From contig CATLJY010000091.1 in the NCBI GenBank assembly GCA_949987705.1, positions 62,001 to 126,000 on the forward strand: a stretch of 64,000 nt of DNA, written 5' to 3'. The translations under genes and the position numbers were made by a program. Positions 23,276 to 33,947 of this stretch are shown piece by piece. Source of the DNA: Thereva unica (lineage: Eukaryota > Arthropoda > Insecta > Diptera > Therevidae). The notes beneath the pieces were generated by a model. The model searched no databases. It worked only from the letters and a program-made list of their open reading frames with translations, and was not told where the DNA came from. How positions within the stretch are numbered: the stretch's first letter is position 1; every line of letters begins with the position of its first letter.

Positions 23276-24853
23276 CAGTGGCGGTGCTTGGTTTTTCTGC
23301 GCCCGGTGCATAATGCCATATTGCGCCCCATCATTTTTTGATCGCAGTGAAGGGTAATGGAAAGAGACAGAAAAATGTTTATAACAAAGAACAAGGGGAA
23401 ATTTTTTGAAATTTAATAAGCCAACCAACATCTAGTAACTAGTTCACCATTTGTCATTGACTCCCTGTAACACTTTGGGATTTTTTTTCTCTTCATTTCA
23501 TTCATTTGCCTCTTTTAAAGAATGCTGGAACATGGTTTAAAAGTGCTCCAATATGGTGATATGGTGCTTTTTAAAGAATTTTCACAAAATCCTCCAGAGC
23601 AGTGTAAAGGAATGACAGAGTTTTATCTATGTACCCTGGCGGATATTTTTTGGTTAGTTTTTAATTTTGATTCTCGAAGACGAAGGTCTGTTCATTCATT
23701 TAACGGGTAAGTTTTTTTGTGGTGAAATATTGGGTCTATTGGCCTATTGTACTACATCCACCCCAGTGCCTAGTGGCATGTTGCTTACACTTGACTGTTC
23801 AAGCTTACCGGGTTTTGGACCGAAGTCCTGTTTTCGGTCTGTTTGGAAGGAATTCACGAAAGCGGGCCCGGGTATGCTCCATAGGCTCCCCAATTCCTCT
23901 CCGGCCCTTCTTGTCCTTCAGTAAGTCCAGAATTGTAGGGTAGAGCGGCGACGGTCCTGGTGTTTTTGTTGTCCTAGGAGGAGGGTAATTGCGATTCCAC
24001 CCATCTTTTTATTTTTGTTCTTCTTCTGGTGTCACTGTTCCCCTATGTTCCCCTATATTATATGGGAACTGGTGCTGTGGATCCAGAAAGTTTGGGCAGA
24101 GCGGCCGGCGGCTGTCTAGGTTTGCTTCAGGAGCTTAAAGGAGCTTCAGGCAGCCATCCTGTCTTGGGTCTATAGGGAAGGAGTTCACGAAAGCATCTAT
24201 CCTAGCAGAGCCTCCATATCAAAATAAGTACAACTGGATGTGCCCCGGGCCCAAAGAAGATCCTTAAACAAAAGTGCAAATCCTCCCCACTGGCATGCAG
24301 CGCTCGACACGATAACTTATATTTTGGCTTGGTACGCCCGATCATATTAGCCTATCCTTTCTGGGGTGCTTCCAGTGGCTACCATGAGGAGGTAAAGGTT
24401 GAATTTCCACCACTCTGAGATATTTACGGCACGTGCGTATTTAAATATTTAAATACACTACATGCTGCTCCTTTTATTTCATTGGTGACTCACCACCAGG
24501 TGAAAACTTTCTTGGACAGAAATTTTATGGAAATTTTGAGTAATTTCCTGAACCAGGGGTAGTAAAATTTCCCCGCTTTTTCTTGTATAATAAAGTACAG
24601 GGACAGAAATTGGTTAAATTTGTGTAATTTTTTGCGTCCCCGGGATCCGCATTAGTTCGGGACAGATGTACAGAATATTTTATTGAGAAAATAAACTGGG
24701 AAAAATAAATCGGGGCAATCAAAGTTAATTCCTTTAATTTATGAAAATGAAGACACGGAAACATTTTCAATTTTTTTTCAAAGATTTTTTTTTTAAATCT
24801 GAAATTGCGCCCGGTGCAAGTGCACCATACGCACCTATGAAAACGCCGTTCCT
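23276..24853. mobile_element. hAT-like non-autonomous element, long form
   Basis: The left end CAGTGGCGGTGCTTGG and right end AACGCCGTTCCTG are imperfect inverted repeats. Both subterminal regions match the short copy at 58690-58912 (TTGCGCCCGGTGCA, ATTGCGCCCCATCA, GAAAATGAAGACACGG). The extra central DNA includes another dispersed repeat (about 23720-24450). No 8-bp duplication could be confirmed. The frames inside do not resemble a transposase. Confidence 0.65.
23720..24450. repeat. dispersed repeat nested in the hAT-like element
   Basis: Parts align with the reverse complement of 54525-54860. Shared landmarks include the ATATTTAAATACAC end, the GAGGAGGT/ACCTCCTC segment next to a GTGGCTAC/GTAGCCAC-like segment, and the TTGGCTTGGTACGCCC-like segment. 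Class unknown. Confidence 0.5.
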
Positions 24854-24859
24854 GCTCCT

Positions 24860-25270
24860 ACCCCACAGTATTTTTAGAATGTTGTTAAGGACACATTCCC
24901 CTATAACTGTGCAAAAATCAGCTTCTACGTGTGTTTTTTTCCTCTATTGGGCATTTAATAATCTTCGTTGCAAGGACTATGGCAGTATTACAAACGGCGA
25001 TTCAGATCAGATGTAACAAACCTCAAAATTCCCTTCCAATAAACTCAAAAATAAGTTTAGTAGATCTTGCTCTGCAAATCAAATGCAAAGAATTTTTTTT
25101 CTCAAACAGATCTCGCAAACAGCCTCAATGCATCAATTACCCCAATATTTATTTTCTATTATCTAAAATTGCGTTTACAATTCTCAACATAATTAAATGA
25201 TAATCGGAGCACTCCAATTCCCCACGTTAACTACCGATGCATATTAAAAAACGAAAAAAAACTAAAGTAA
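24860..25270. other. unassigned AT-rich DNA
   Basis: No gene or repeat end recognised. Confidence 0.4.
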
Positions 25271-25279
25271 AAAACATAA

Positions 25280-26900
25280 TGAGATACCTTTAAGCGAAAG
25301 CACCTGTGTGCATCGCTCTCGCAAATTGAAAATATCTAAATTAATATAATTGCAGCGTCTATCACCGCCAATTAATTTGTTAATTTGCAGCGAAGGTAAA
25401 GTATCGATTACTTGCAAAATGCACCGCAATTTTGTTAGACCGAATTGCATCGCTCTGCCGAGAAGATGCGTATGTTTATGTTTGCACTCGAGCTGTTTGT
25501 GTACACATTGCACATGGCGTGTAATAATTACGTGGATGGTGTAGTCATTTGCAAACTTAGCTCTCCGGCTCGTTTTGAATGCAGCACAGCCCCCGGCGAC
25601 CCACCTCCGAGTGCGCCGCGTGGCCCGGCTCCAGCGCGCCATCCTGAACGCTCTGACTGAAATCCGAGAACCAATCTGCATAGAACGTCATCCGGTGCAT
25701 GCCACCACATAGTGCATAGAGATAGAGACTGGTGGATGTACTGGTACATTGTTTTGGCTGGTTGGATCTCCCGAGGCTATGTCATATCTATCGGGCTTTT
25801 AATTAGCTAATGAACAAATTGAATTAGGGGATCACGGCGATGAGCGCAGGTGGAGCCACCGCCCCGCCGAATTCTGCAGGGCTGTGCAGTGGGACCTGAC
25901 ATCTTCGACTTAGCGTCCCGGCGCGCTCTTAAGGCAATTCGCAAAACGATTTTCCAGTCTGGCTGACTGCCTCCAATTGGGCCCTCGATTGGGCTAATTC
26001 CCCGAAACCAGTGGAGAATCGGCCAGTTAATTTGATTAATCCCCGGCAATGAGGGGCTTACAGTGGGCTCAGCAGGCAGACACAACATCAAACGAGCGCA
26101 TCGCCGTACTGCCGGGGCTGACGATGGGCGCACAAAAATAAATTCCCCATTCAACTTCTGTTTTGTATCCAAATCCAATCCTATTCAGCCGAGCCGTGCC
26201 CATCCAGAGCCACTTGTCTGTTATTAAAGAAACGTCAAGAGGGTATCCATCTATGCAGACATCACTATGGCACGGGTCCGCTCGCCTCTCGACTTCGGCC
26301 TGCGGAGTTCATCATTGGGGCGCGCACTGAACAAGATTGAAAAATTGTCAAGCATCCATGCTCAATTGTGCCACTCGATGGACAAGGAGCACCCTCCCCG
26401 GCACCCGCCCTGACTCGACCTTTTGAAGTTGCCATATCGCCGGGGCCAGATCCCAGTGGAAGGAGATCGAGGGGAGCCGGGAGATCGAATTTACTTATCC
26501 CACTTTGATATGTCACTCCTCTGCCTGACGTTGCCTTGCGGCTCGGGTGGTTCTTGCCTTTGTTGTGCGGCCGTGGATCCACCAAGGTATCATCTGCGTG
26601 TATACCCACCTCCCCGGCTACGTCCTGGCACTGCTCTGCCGGGTGCCGACCCATATGTGGTGCGCTTCTCGTCATCTTCAGTTCTTTCTCGGTTTTCTTG
26701 AAAAATGGGAATATCTTAATGTCAAATTTTGACACTATAACGTGTGAAAAACGAGCTCAATTATTCATTGTTCAGGATCAACTGTCGAAAATAAAAAATG
26801 TACTCGGATGGGTTGAAGCCTCGCCAGATGCGAGTAGTGTGGTGGTGGTGCACGGTTCTGCGAGAGTGCGAGTCCACGGAGCCATCGTCCTGCGCGGGGT
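25280..26900. promoter_or_regulatory. candidate regulatory (conserved non-coding) island
   Basis: A long stretch without transposon signatures. It contains homeodomain-type cores (AATTAAT near 25338 and 25368, TTAATTTG near 25380) and ATCGATTAC near 25402. At about 26029-26045 TTAATTTGATTAATCCCC holds a K50-type TAATCC site. GC-rich and AT-rich blocks alternate as in insect enhancers. Open frames on both strands (for example 26265-26735 minus) are unrecognised and overlap each other, which argues against coding. The regulatory role is inference. Confidence 0.35.
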
Positions 26901-27390
26901 GTGAGGCATTTTAAACAATCGCTCTCGAAAGGGTCCCTATTGAGCGCCTGAATAGCGTGAAAAATTGGATTAAGATTATGTTGTGAGGGTTTTGCGGTTT
27001 GTCAGGACTGTCAAGGAATGATGCGATGTAGGACAGATACTTTACATAATTTCAAAGAAGTCGCACTTGATTCGATTCAGTTTTAGTTTCGGCTGCTCAC
27101 ACTTTCTCAAAATTCTGACAATTCCTTTTGTGAAATGTGATAAAAGGATGATTTATATCCTTCGGCGTTTCTCTAAGACCAATATTTCAGTTTAGTTAAC
27201 TTTGCATCATAAATAACAGGGAAGAAATGAATTTTTTTTTTCATATCCATTTTATCTTTTTTTATAGAGTTTCATAAGTTTACGGTGAATTGTGTTACAT
27301 TGAAAGGTTTTTTTGGTTGACTTATGATGTATTTTGTAGATTTGTTTTTGCAACAAGATTTCAAATTGCTACTCCTGACTTATTGCACGA
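26901..27390. other. unassigned AT-rich DNA
   Basis: Nothing recognisable. Confidence 0.4.
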
Positions 27391-27393
27391 AAA

Positions 27394-27640
27394 TCAAAAA
27401 AATAATATTTGTCTGGAAAAGAGGTTTTTAATAAAATTCAACTGCTCTCTCCACCGGTCCCGATTCTGAGCCGATGTCATCCAGTTTGACATCCCTAAGT
27501 TCAAAACGTCCTGGTCTGCACCATGCTTCCAGCGGAGATTGGGTCTCCCTCGCTGTCGCACCCCATAGGTATAACCGCAGTGAAATTTCCGAGCAGGTTC
27601 ATCTCCGCTCATACGCTTCCGAACTTGATTTTCTTCACAA
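27394..27640 (-). mobile_element. 3'-terminal fragment of an RTE/L1-type LINE
   Basis: A minus-strand frame encodes RQRGRPNLRWKHGADQDVLN followed by LGMSNWMTSAQNRDRWRE. This is the C-terminal signature (RGRP..RW..G...D...LG..NW...A.DR..WR) of many LINE polyproteins. The rest of the element is missing. Confidence 0.7.
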
Positions 27641-27761
27641 CAGCTATACTATACTGAACCAAAAATGCCGTGCCGTTCTAATGGTGTTTCGTCGGAAGTG
27701 TTCTCTAACCTCCTTTTTTAAGGGAGCGTTGCCTTGAGCTCTCGAGTTGTCCAAGGTCGGG

Positions 27762-29088
27762 TGAGAACAAACACTTTCTTACAGAATAACATTTCTTTAT
27801 TCATTCAAAAAAATCCTAACCTATCACTAACAATTTCGGTCTCTTAAATGTAAGTAAATACAGGATACATGTTTACATGTTTCTTCTAGGTATATTTAAG
27901 TAACTAACTACGGGTTATCTCTAGATACATGCTTCTTACTAATGTATTGCTAAGCAGCTATCTACTCATTACTAGATTCTACATGTGCGTAAGCTGGGGT
28001 CAGTGGTATTACTGATGCGGTCTAGGAGGATATGTGTGTAATGCGGTGTTCGGTATGTGGTCGGTCTTGTATCTGATCATACCGCGACACTGGTATAGGA
28101 AATGCTGCCGGGAACAGCGTCGGAGCGTACACCCCGACACTGTACCAGGAAACACTCCTCGGGTATTCGGTAGTCGGTCGGTAGGTGTTATGTCTACGGT
28201 CTAACCAGCCGGATCATACACCACGACACGGTCTAGGAATCGCTACTTCGGCACATTGTCAGATCGTACACCACGACAAGGCCTAGGAAACATTCCTTAG
28301 GTAATGTGTATAGCGTAACCGTGGCGGATTGTACACCACGACACGGTATACGACCGGAGAAGGTGACCTCTCCGGAACGAGCCTGGTTAAAGATTGAATT
28401 TTGGCCTGGTGAAGGGGTTTATTTTATAGCTAGAAAGCTCGCCGGCGTAGGAAGCTTTAAAGCTGCGAAGTGAAGCTTTCAAAGAACAATCACCCAGCCT
28501 GCTGAGTAAATATTTGTTTTCCTAAAGCTTTGTTAGGAGAAGGATTCTAGAGTTGAAAAGTGGTACTTTAGCATTTTTCAAACTTTCGAACGTGGTCTGT
28601 TACACCGTATCGCAGCCGTACGTACCCTAACGATCGAATATATACAAAATCATTACGTCAATTTAGGTCAGTGCCGTATCAACACTCATGCTTGTACGGT
28701 AGGGCACGTACGGTTATGATACGACACATCATGTTTGGTTCAGGCCTATGTCGCGATAACGCTTGTACATAGATCTCACTGTTGCAGAGTTTCCGGAATC
28801 GCCCTTTCTTTACATAAGGGGCCAACAATAATTCGAAGGATTTTCCCTTCGAACACGGCTAAGTCCTGGCTCACATTGAGCGCTCGGCGTTGCGTTTAGC
28901 GGGCGTTGGCAGTGCCGTGCCTGGAAAGCGTTTATTGCGTGCGCAGCATGCAGGCGGCCAAAATTAAAGGCGGTTAAATTGCCAAAGAAAGGACCTTAAA
29001 TACGGATAAAGGTACACATATTCGTAATGGCACTACGCCGATACGTTTCGTGTCGTAGCTTCCGTGATGAATTTTCATTCATACAGCA
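27762..29088 (-). mobile_element. putative LTR (1327 bp) of an LTR retrotransposon
   Basis: The segment begins TGAGAACAAA and ends ATACAGCA, giving TG...CA borders. Directly outside its right border, on the minus strand, is a purine-rich tract (GGGAAAAGGCGGTGGG, 29089-29104), as expected before a 3' LTR. An AATAAA on the minus strand near 27800 would be the LTR polyadenylation signal. Little internal region remains before the next element. No partner LTR or duplication was seen. Confidence 0.5.
28080..28350. repeat. degenerate tandem repeat within the putative LTR
   Basis: About five related units contain GTACACCACGACACGGTCTA-like cores, at roughly 28085, 28135, 28224, 28274 and 28338. Spacing is irregular (about 50-90 bases). 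Confidence 0.65.
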
Positions 29089-29286
29089 CCCACCGCCTTT
29101 TCCCGTATCGGTGATCAACATTTGATCAACCGTCATTTTTTTTAAGAGCATCATGGAATTTAGCGTGGAGAGAGTGGGTTCGACCCAGGTGGACTCTTTC
29201 TTGGGGAAGTGGTCGTACAGAAACTTTACCTAAATTTCCGTTGAATTTAAAAAATGTTATATTAAAAAATACTGGTGGCATTATAA

Positions 29287-30065
29287 TTAGGTGTACTAAA
29301 AAGAAATCCATTATTTTTGCAAGACAATGGTTTAGTAACACTAAATGGCGTTAGAAAGATGAGATCTCGACTAAAAATACTTTCTTGACAGTTTTGTGAC
29401 TGCTGTGCTGCAAATGTGAATAGTATTTATGGTCCTGATACTGCAACCGGCAATCACGCACAATTTTGGTTTCGTCGATTCTGTTCTGGTAATTTCGATG
29501 TCAAAGATGTACCAATGTCTGGAAGGCCAATTGTGGAAAATGTCGATACCATCGTGGCAATAGTTGAGTCCGATCGTCATGTAAGCACTGTTTTGGTTGG
29601 CCTGGAGTAAAACATTGCACAAAAAACCGTTTGGAACCATTTGCATAAGGTTGGATACAAAAAGAAACTGGATGTATGGGTGCCACAGGAGTTAACGCCA
29701 ACAAACCTCATGGACCAAATTTCTATCACAAATCCCTGCTGAATCGTAACATCATCGACCTATTTCGGTAGAGGATGGTGACTGGTGAAGAAAAGTGGGT
29801 CATTTACGACAACGTCGTGGTCTAATCGTCGTGAAACAGTGCATTTGGTGGCCAAGCGAGGATTGACGGCCAGGACCTGGCACCTATTCCTGGCAATGGC
29901 AAACGATTTTGCTGGTGAAAAATTCCCCTCAGGTTTGAGAAAATCGGCTATCCCAGTTTTTTGCCAATAGGTACCAACGAGGCCTTTTAAGAGAGAGAGC
30001 GGCATAATGAAATTATCTTCAATTTGGCAACAAAGTATAGAACAAAACGCGCATATTTCACCCAA
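29287..30065 (+). mobile_element. degenerate mariner-type transposon
   Basis: An end-like TTAGGTGTACTAAAAAG occurs at about 29287. It is followed by broken transposase: HAQFWFRRFCSGNFDVKD and SGRPIVENVDTIVAIVE (helix-turn-helix side, 29450-29570), then KTVWNHLHKVGYKKKLDVWV, then a region matching the part around the first catalytic aspartates but carrying stops and shifts, then SWSNRRETVHLVAKRGLTA. This matches Tc1/mariner transposases of the D,D34D group. The 3' end was not found. It is inactive. Confidence 0.8.
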
Positions 30066-30069
30066 ATGT

Positions 30070-30715
30070 CATCATTATAACTATGCTAAATAACTATGCT
30101 AAAGATGAGGACTCGAGGGATCCGCCTGATAGGCTGTGGACTGCAGGCAACCTCATGATTCCCTACATGCGACTACGGCAGCTTATCGTAGCAGGTTGTT
30201 AATTCAAGTGCAACAATCATCATGTTCTTAGCGAAAATTTCGCAGAGAATAGATGTTCAGATCGGACTGACGATAAGCACTTACAGACATAAAGGTTTTT
30301 GTCAGGATCCCTGGACTGCAGGCGTCATCCAGTGTGCGGCTAGTGAGTGTGTCGTTATACTTGGCCTCAAGGCGAGAAGCTTTCAGGCCATGGCCTGTAT
30401 GTGAATGCAGGTTTTAATATAAACCTTCGAGTGAACTGTGTCGCCGGCGGCTGCGGTAACGCATTTTCCTTACGTAGTATGAACGTTTGTGTATGTGATA
30501 CATATGTTATGTATGTATGAAAGTACCAAGTCCGAATCATGTCAACATCTGCCTTGTTAACATAAATTTGAATAAATTGTCACTCTCATGGCGTGTCATC
30601 AAAAATCTTCTCTCGTGCTACCTAGTGATACGCGTGCCATAGGTTGCCGACCGCTGCTGTAAACATTTTTCAATATCGCAAAGTGAAAATCTGATCGGTT
30701 GTTGATTTGACTGAG
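30070..30715. other. unassigned DNA
   Basis: No gene recognised. A short open frame (30222-30404) has no similarity I can name. Confidence 0.4.
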
Positions 30716-31000
30716 CTGAAGCCATACTAGTATTGGTCTAAGAAATTTCTGGTGTATGGGGCCATTCTGCTCCGTAGGATGGCGGAGAATATCTTATACA
30801 CGGTACTCAACAAAGTTATACCGCGATAATTAGTATACGTTGTCACATCTCCTTGTTTGTACCGGACAGAAGATGTTTTTCTCCAGTCTTATGGCATCGT
30901 TTCCTGTCCCCATATTTGCACAATTAATTCATGAATCGCTTGGTGTAATGTAGGCCTTCCACATTTAATCTACTCTGCTGAATCTTCGGTGGAGCTGCTG
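30716..31000 (-). mobile_element. RTE/L1-type LINE reverse-transcriptase fragment
   Basis: The minus strand reads, with one stop, YKQGDVTTYTNYRGITLL then STVYKIFSAILRSRMAPY, and further on YGFSS.KSTTDQIF. These are the consecutive N-terminal and first RT motifs of this LINE type. It may share a family with the 3' fragment at 27.4 kb, but that is not shown. Confidence 0.7.
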
Positions 31001-31700
31001 CGCCTGTTGCGGCTGTCGAACTCTGCACTGTTTGTTCTAGTGCATAAGCGAGATTTTTCTCCCAGGTTTCCTTTTTCCGTCTGTGACTTCTCTCTTCAGC
31101 ACGCGACTTAAACTATCGTTTCGATTTAATTGACTTCTGCCTAAGATGGAGTCAGCAGTATTAATAGCATTATTTATAAGCCTCGAAAGCTGTCAGCGAT
31201 CTGTCAAAACGCGGTTTATATTTACATTCTATTATAGTTTATAGTAGGTTTTTTTTGGATGATTGACCTTATGTCAATCTTATTCGAAAGCTCTAGATCG
31301 ATCATATAGGCTTTTAGAGCATTTGTGGTTTCCACTTACCACTAGGACATAGTACACATTCATTAGAACGGAATAGGTACGGCATGTACAATATTCTAAT
31401 CAGATCTAGTTCCGAGATTCCTCATTTCAGTTCACCGTTTGTTTTAAAACCGTACATCAATTGCTGTTAGAGTTTCCGCTAGATTAGCGAAAACCCACTT
31501 ACAAAACTTCGTCGAAATTATTAACGTACCACTCAAAAGCCGCTGACTGCTCTCTAGCAATTAATGGCAGAAATTTTAATGAATTCAATGTGATGTTTGC
31601 AGCCCAAGTTGAACTGCTGAAGGAATCTTTTCGCTCCTCAATGAGCATAAAAAATGCATTCAAAAAATAATTAAAAAAAAACGGCGTTTATACTAAAGGT
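31001..31700. other. unassigned non-coding DNA
   Basis: No recognisable content. Confidence 0.4.
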
Positions 31701-31724
31701 TGCAATCTTGATAACTTTGCATAC

Positions 31725-32065
31725 TCAACAATGAGTAGATCTCCAGAAGCACTCACATTTGACCATGTTCAGGAGATTTCCGAGCCGAAAGAGCCGCATG
31801 CTCCTTATCAAGTTCATCTTCATCTCGTGCGCTCGGGCCCCGGCTTTATAGCGATCGGAGTGCACTGCGTGCATAATTTCTACAAAAGATAAGCCATGAT
31901 CTCGGCCGCTGCAACAAAGAGATAATGCAAAAATCGTGTAATCCATTAGCGTTGCTCTTTGTAAATTGTGACAATGACAATATTAAGATAACAGTGGACA
32001 GGGCCCCTCCAATTTAAGCCCATGGGCGCAAAGAATTAATTTGTTGTCACCAGTGCATACATAAA
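31725..32065. promoter_or_regulatory. candidate regulatory island
   Basis: Unique-looking DNA with TGTAATCCATTAGCG (K50-type and homeodomain-type cores next to each other, about 31936-31950), two TTTGT/ACAAAG HMG-like motifs and AGAATTAATTTG near 32032. A minus-strand open frame here is unrecognised. Function is inference. Confidence 0.3.
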
Positions 32066-32690
32066 TCTTAATACCGGAGCGCATCTGTTCAGGTGGTCTC
32101 CGGGTTTTTTGTTTCCATCGTTCTTTGCGCTCCCGATCATTCGTTACCGTGCGCGGCTCACTGTGACTCTGTGAATGGTGAGAAGTTAATTGTGTAGAGA
32201 TGTGTTCGATTTTATGATCACCATAAATATGTATGGATGCTGGTCGATGGAAGCGATCATCGATCGATTAAGAATGTTTAGAATTGAAATCGCTTAGACT
32301 TGGAATTGGATTGGAAGTAATCGAAATTGCTCTCAGGCGTTCCAAAGGCGCAATGAGGTGCAAAAGGTGTATACGAATATAGTAAAAGAAGTAAGCTTGT
32401 CCAGTTTTGAGCTCTGATGGACAAAACATGTTATTCCAAGACACTCCTCCTCTTTACCCAGTCCTTACACCAGACTAAGCTACTGACATGTCTCGTCTAA
32501 ACATTGTCAATTCGACATTGAATACCCGTTACAAAAATTGTTTGTTAAGTTCCCAGTATAGGAAGTTATTGTAATCGGTCCGAAAATCGAAATCGAAAAT
32601 TTCAACGTATTTTCATCTTTCAAGGTCCCAGAAGCATTTTAAGCAAAAAATTGGGAGGAAGTATGTGTGTGTGTGGATGTGCGTACGGAT
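32066..32690. other. unassigned DNA
   Basis: Nothing recognised apart from a short GT-rich run at about 32660-32690. Confidence 0.4.
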
Positions 32691-33050
32691 GTGGTCATTT
32701 TTTCCTGCACGATATCGCGCGAACCAAAACTGATATCGAGTTCGTTGAGGTGTCGTTCGAAGCGTATTAACCGAAATATGATCTGAAAAGATTTTCATAA
32801 AATTCGGTCCAGCCGTTTTTTTGTTTAAGCGGCGTAAGTGATTTTTGTTCCTGCACGATATCGCCCGAACCACGAAAGATATTGACTTACTTGAGGTGCC
32901 GTTCGAAGCGTATTAGCGACAATATAATCTGAAAAGATTTTTATAATATTCGGTCCAGCGGTTTTTGGTTTAAATGACTTCAGTGATTTTTGTACCTGCA
33001 CGATACCGCGCGAACTAAAAACTATATCGACTTCATTGAGGTGCCGAAAA
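32690..33050 (+). repeat. 146-bp tandem repeat, about 2.4 units
   Basis: The anchor CCTGCACGATA recurs at 32704, 32850 and 32995 (periods 146 and 145). Each unit carries the stretches TGAGGTGYCGTTCGAAGCG and ATTCGGTCCAGC; the third unit is partial. The sequence style resembles repeats carried inside insect Helitron-like elements, but no ends were found. It lies about 200 bases upstream of the BEL/Pao insertion. Confidence 0.75.
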
Positions 33051-33253
33051 ACATTAATACATCAATTTTATATACATTTTCGTCATCCTAATCTTGTAAG
33101 TGCGCACATTTAGTTTGACATTTTAGCGAAAATATTGATAAACAATTGTGACAAATTCTCAGTATTATAGATATATTCTATATTGCCTATTGTTCATTTA
33201 TTATTAAAATATCCAATCATATATTCAACATCCATCATACTGGGAAGTTGATC

Positions 33254-33258
33254 GTGTG
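33254..33258. repeat. target-site duplication, left copy
   Basis: GTGTG directly precedes the 5' LTR and recurs at 41980-41984 directly after the 3' LTR. Five bases is the normal length for BEL/Pao. Confidence 0.9.
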
Positions 33259-33857
33259 TGTTTGTACTCATAGTACAAATTTAGTATATGTATCATAAAA
33301 ATCAATCAATCAAAAAAAAAACTTTTTTTGTTATCATAATTTTTCTCATTTTCAAAAGTAAAGACATTTATTATCTTTAAATTTTCATTTTTCGGCATGT
33401 AAGCATGTTAACCAGCAACATTAGAATTTCTGATAAAACATCAAGCCAGACGTAATCTGATCCGTCCGGCCATGAGAAAATATGCGAAGCGGCTAGATAA
33501 CGCGAATTTCCATAGAAAATCGGCAGATGCTCAGAAATTCTAATGTTGCACAAAATGCATAGAACATTCTTTTAGCAATGTAAGCAGTTTTGTGTATATA
33601 AAAGAAATTAATGAATAATTAAAGAGACACAGTTATTAATAAGACTTCAAGCCTTTAATTTCTAATTGTCCTGTGTTTGGGTGTTTCGCTCAAGCACAAA
33701 CTTTACAAATCAAATCAACAAAGCAATCGTTGTCAAGGTGAATCACTTTGTCAACATTTTTAAATAACTTTGTCAAGGTGTAACACCTTGATAATTTAAA
33801 AAGGAAACTTTGGACAATCAGTCCACCGGGAAGTAAAAGAACTTCTCGTATTAAACA
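33259..33857 (+). repeat. 5' LTR of the BEL/Pao element
   Basis: 599 bp, TGTTTGTACTC...ATTAAACA. It contains a TATATAAAA box at about 33595 and an internal 19-bp inverted repeat (33415-33433 with 33531-33549, GCAACATTAGAATTTCTGA). The 3' portion has TTTGTCAAGGTG-type direct repeats. It appears identical to the 3' LTR. Confidence 0.97.
33595..33603 (+). promoter_or_regulatory. LTR TATA box
   Basis: TATATAAAA inside the U3-like part of the 5' LTR, with the equivalent at 41717-41725 in the 3' LTR. It would drive genomic RNA starting some 25-35 bases downstream. Confidence 0.6.
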
Positions 33858-33858
33858 T

Positions 33859-33878
33859 TGGTGACCCCGACGTGATCG
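33859..33878 (+). other. primer-binding site
   Basis: TGGTGACCCCGACGTGATC begins one to two bases after the LTR CA and starts with TGG, complementary to the CCA tail of a tRNA. The exact tRNA was not identified. Confidence 0.7.
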
Positions 33879-33947
33879 GGTGTAGCACTTGTATCACGCA
33901 ACTCACATCTTCGCATCAATCTCGGGAGCTAATCAACAGCTGTCATC

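Noticed and set aside
26265..26735. 156-codon minus-strand frame
   Set aside because: It overlaps three plus-strand frames of similar length in GC-rich DNA, with no domain or conserved motif that I recognise.
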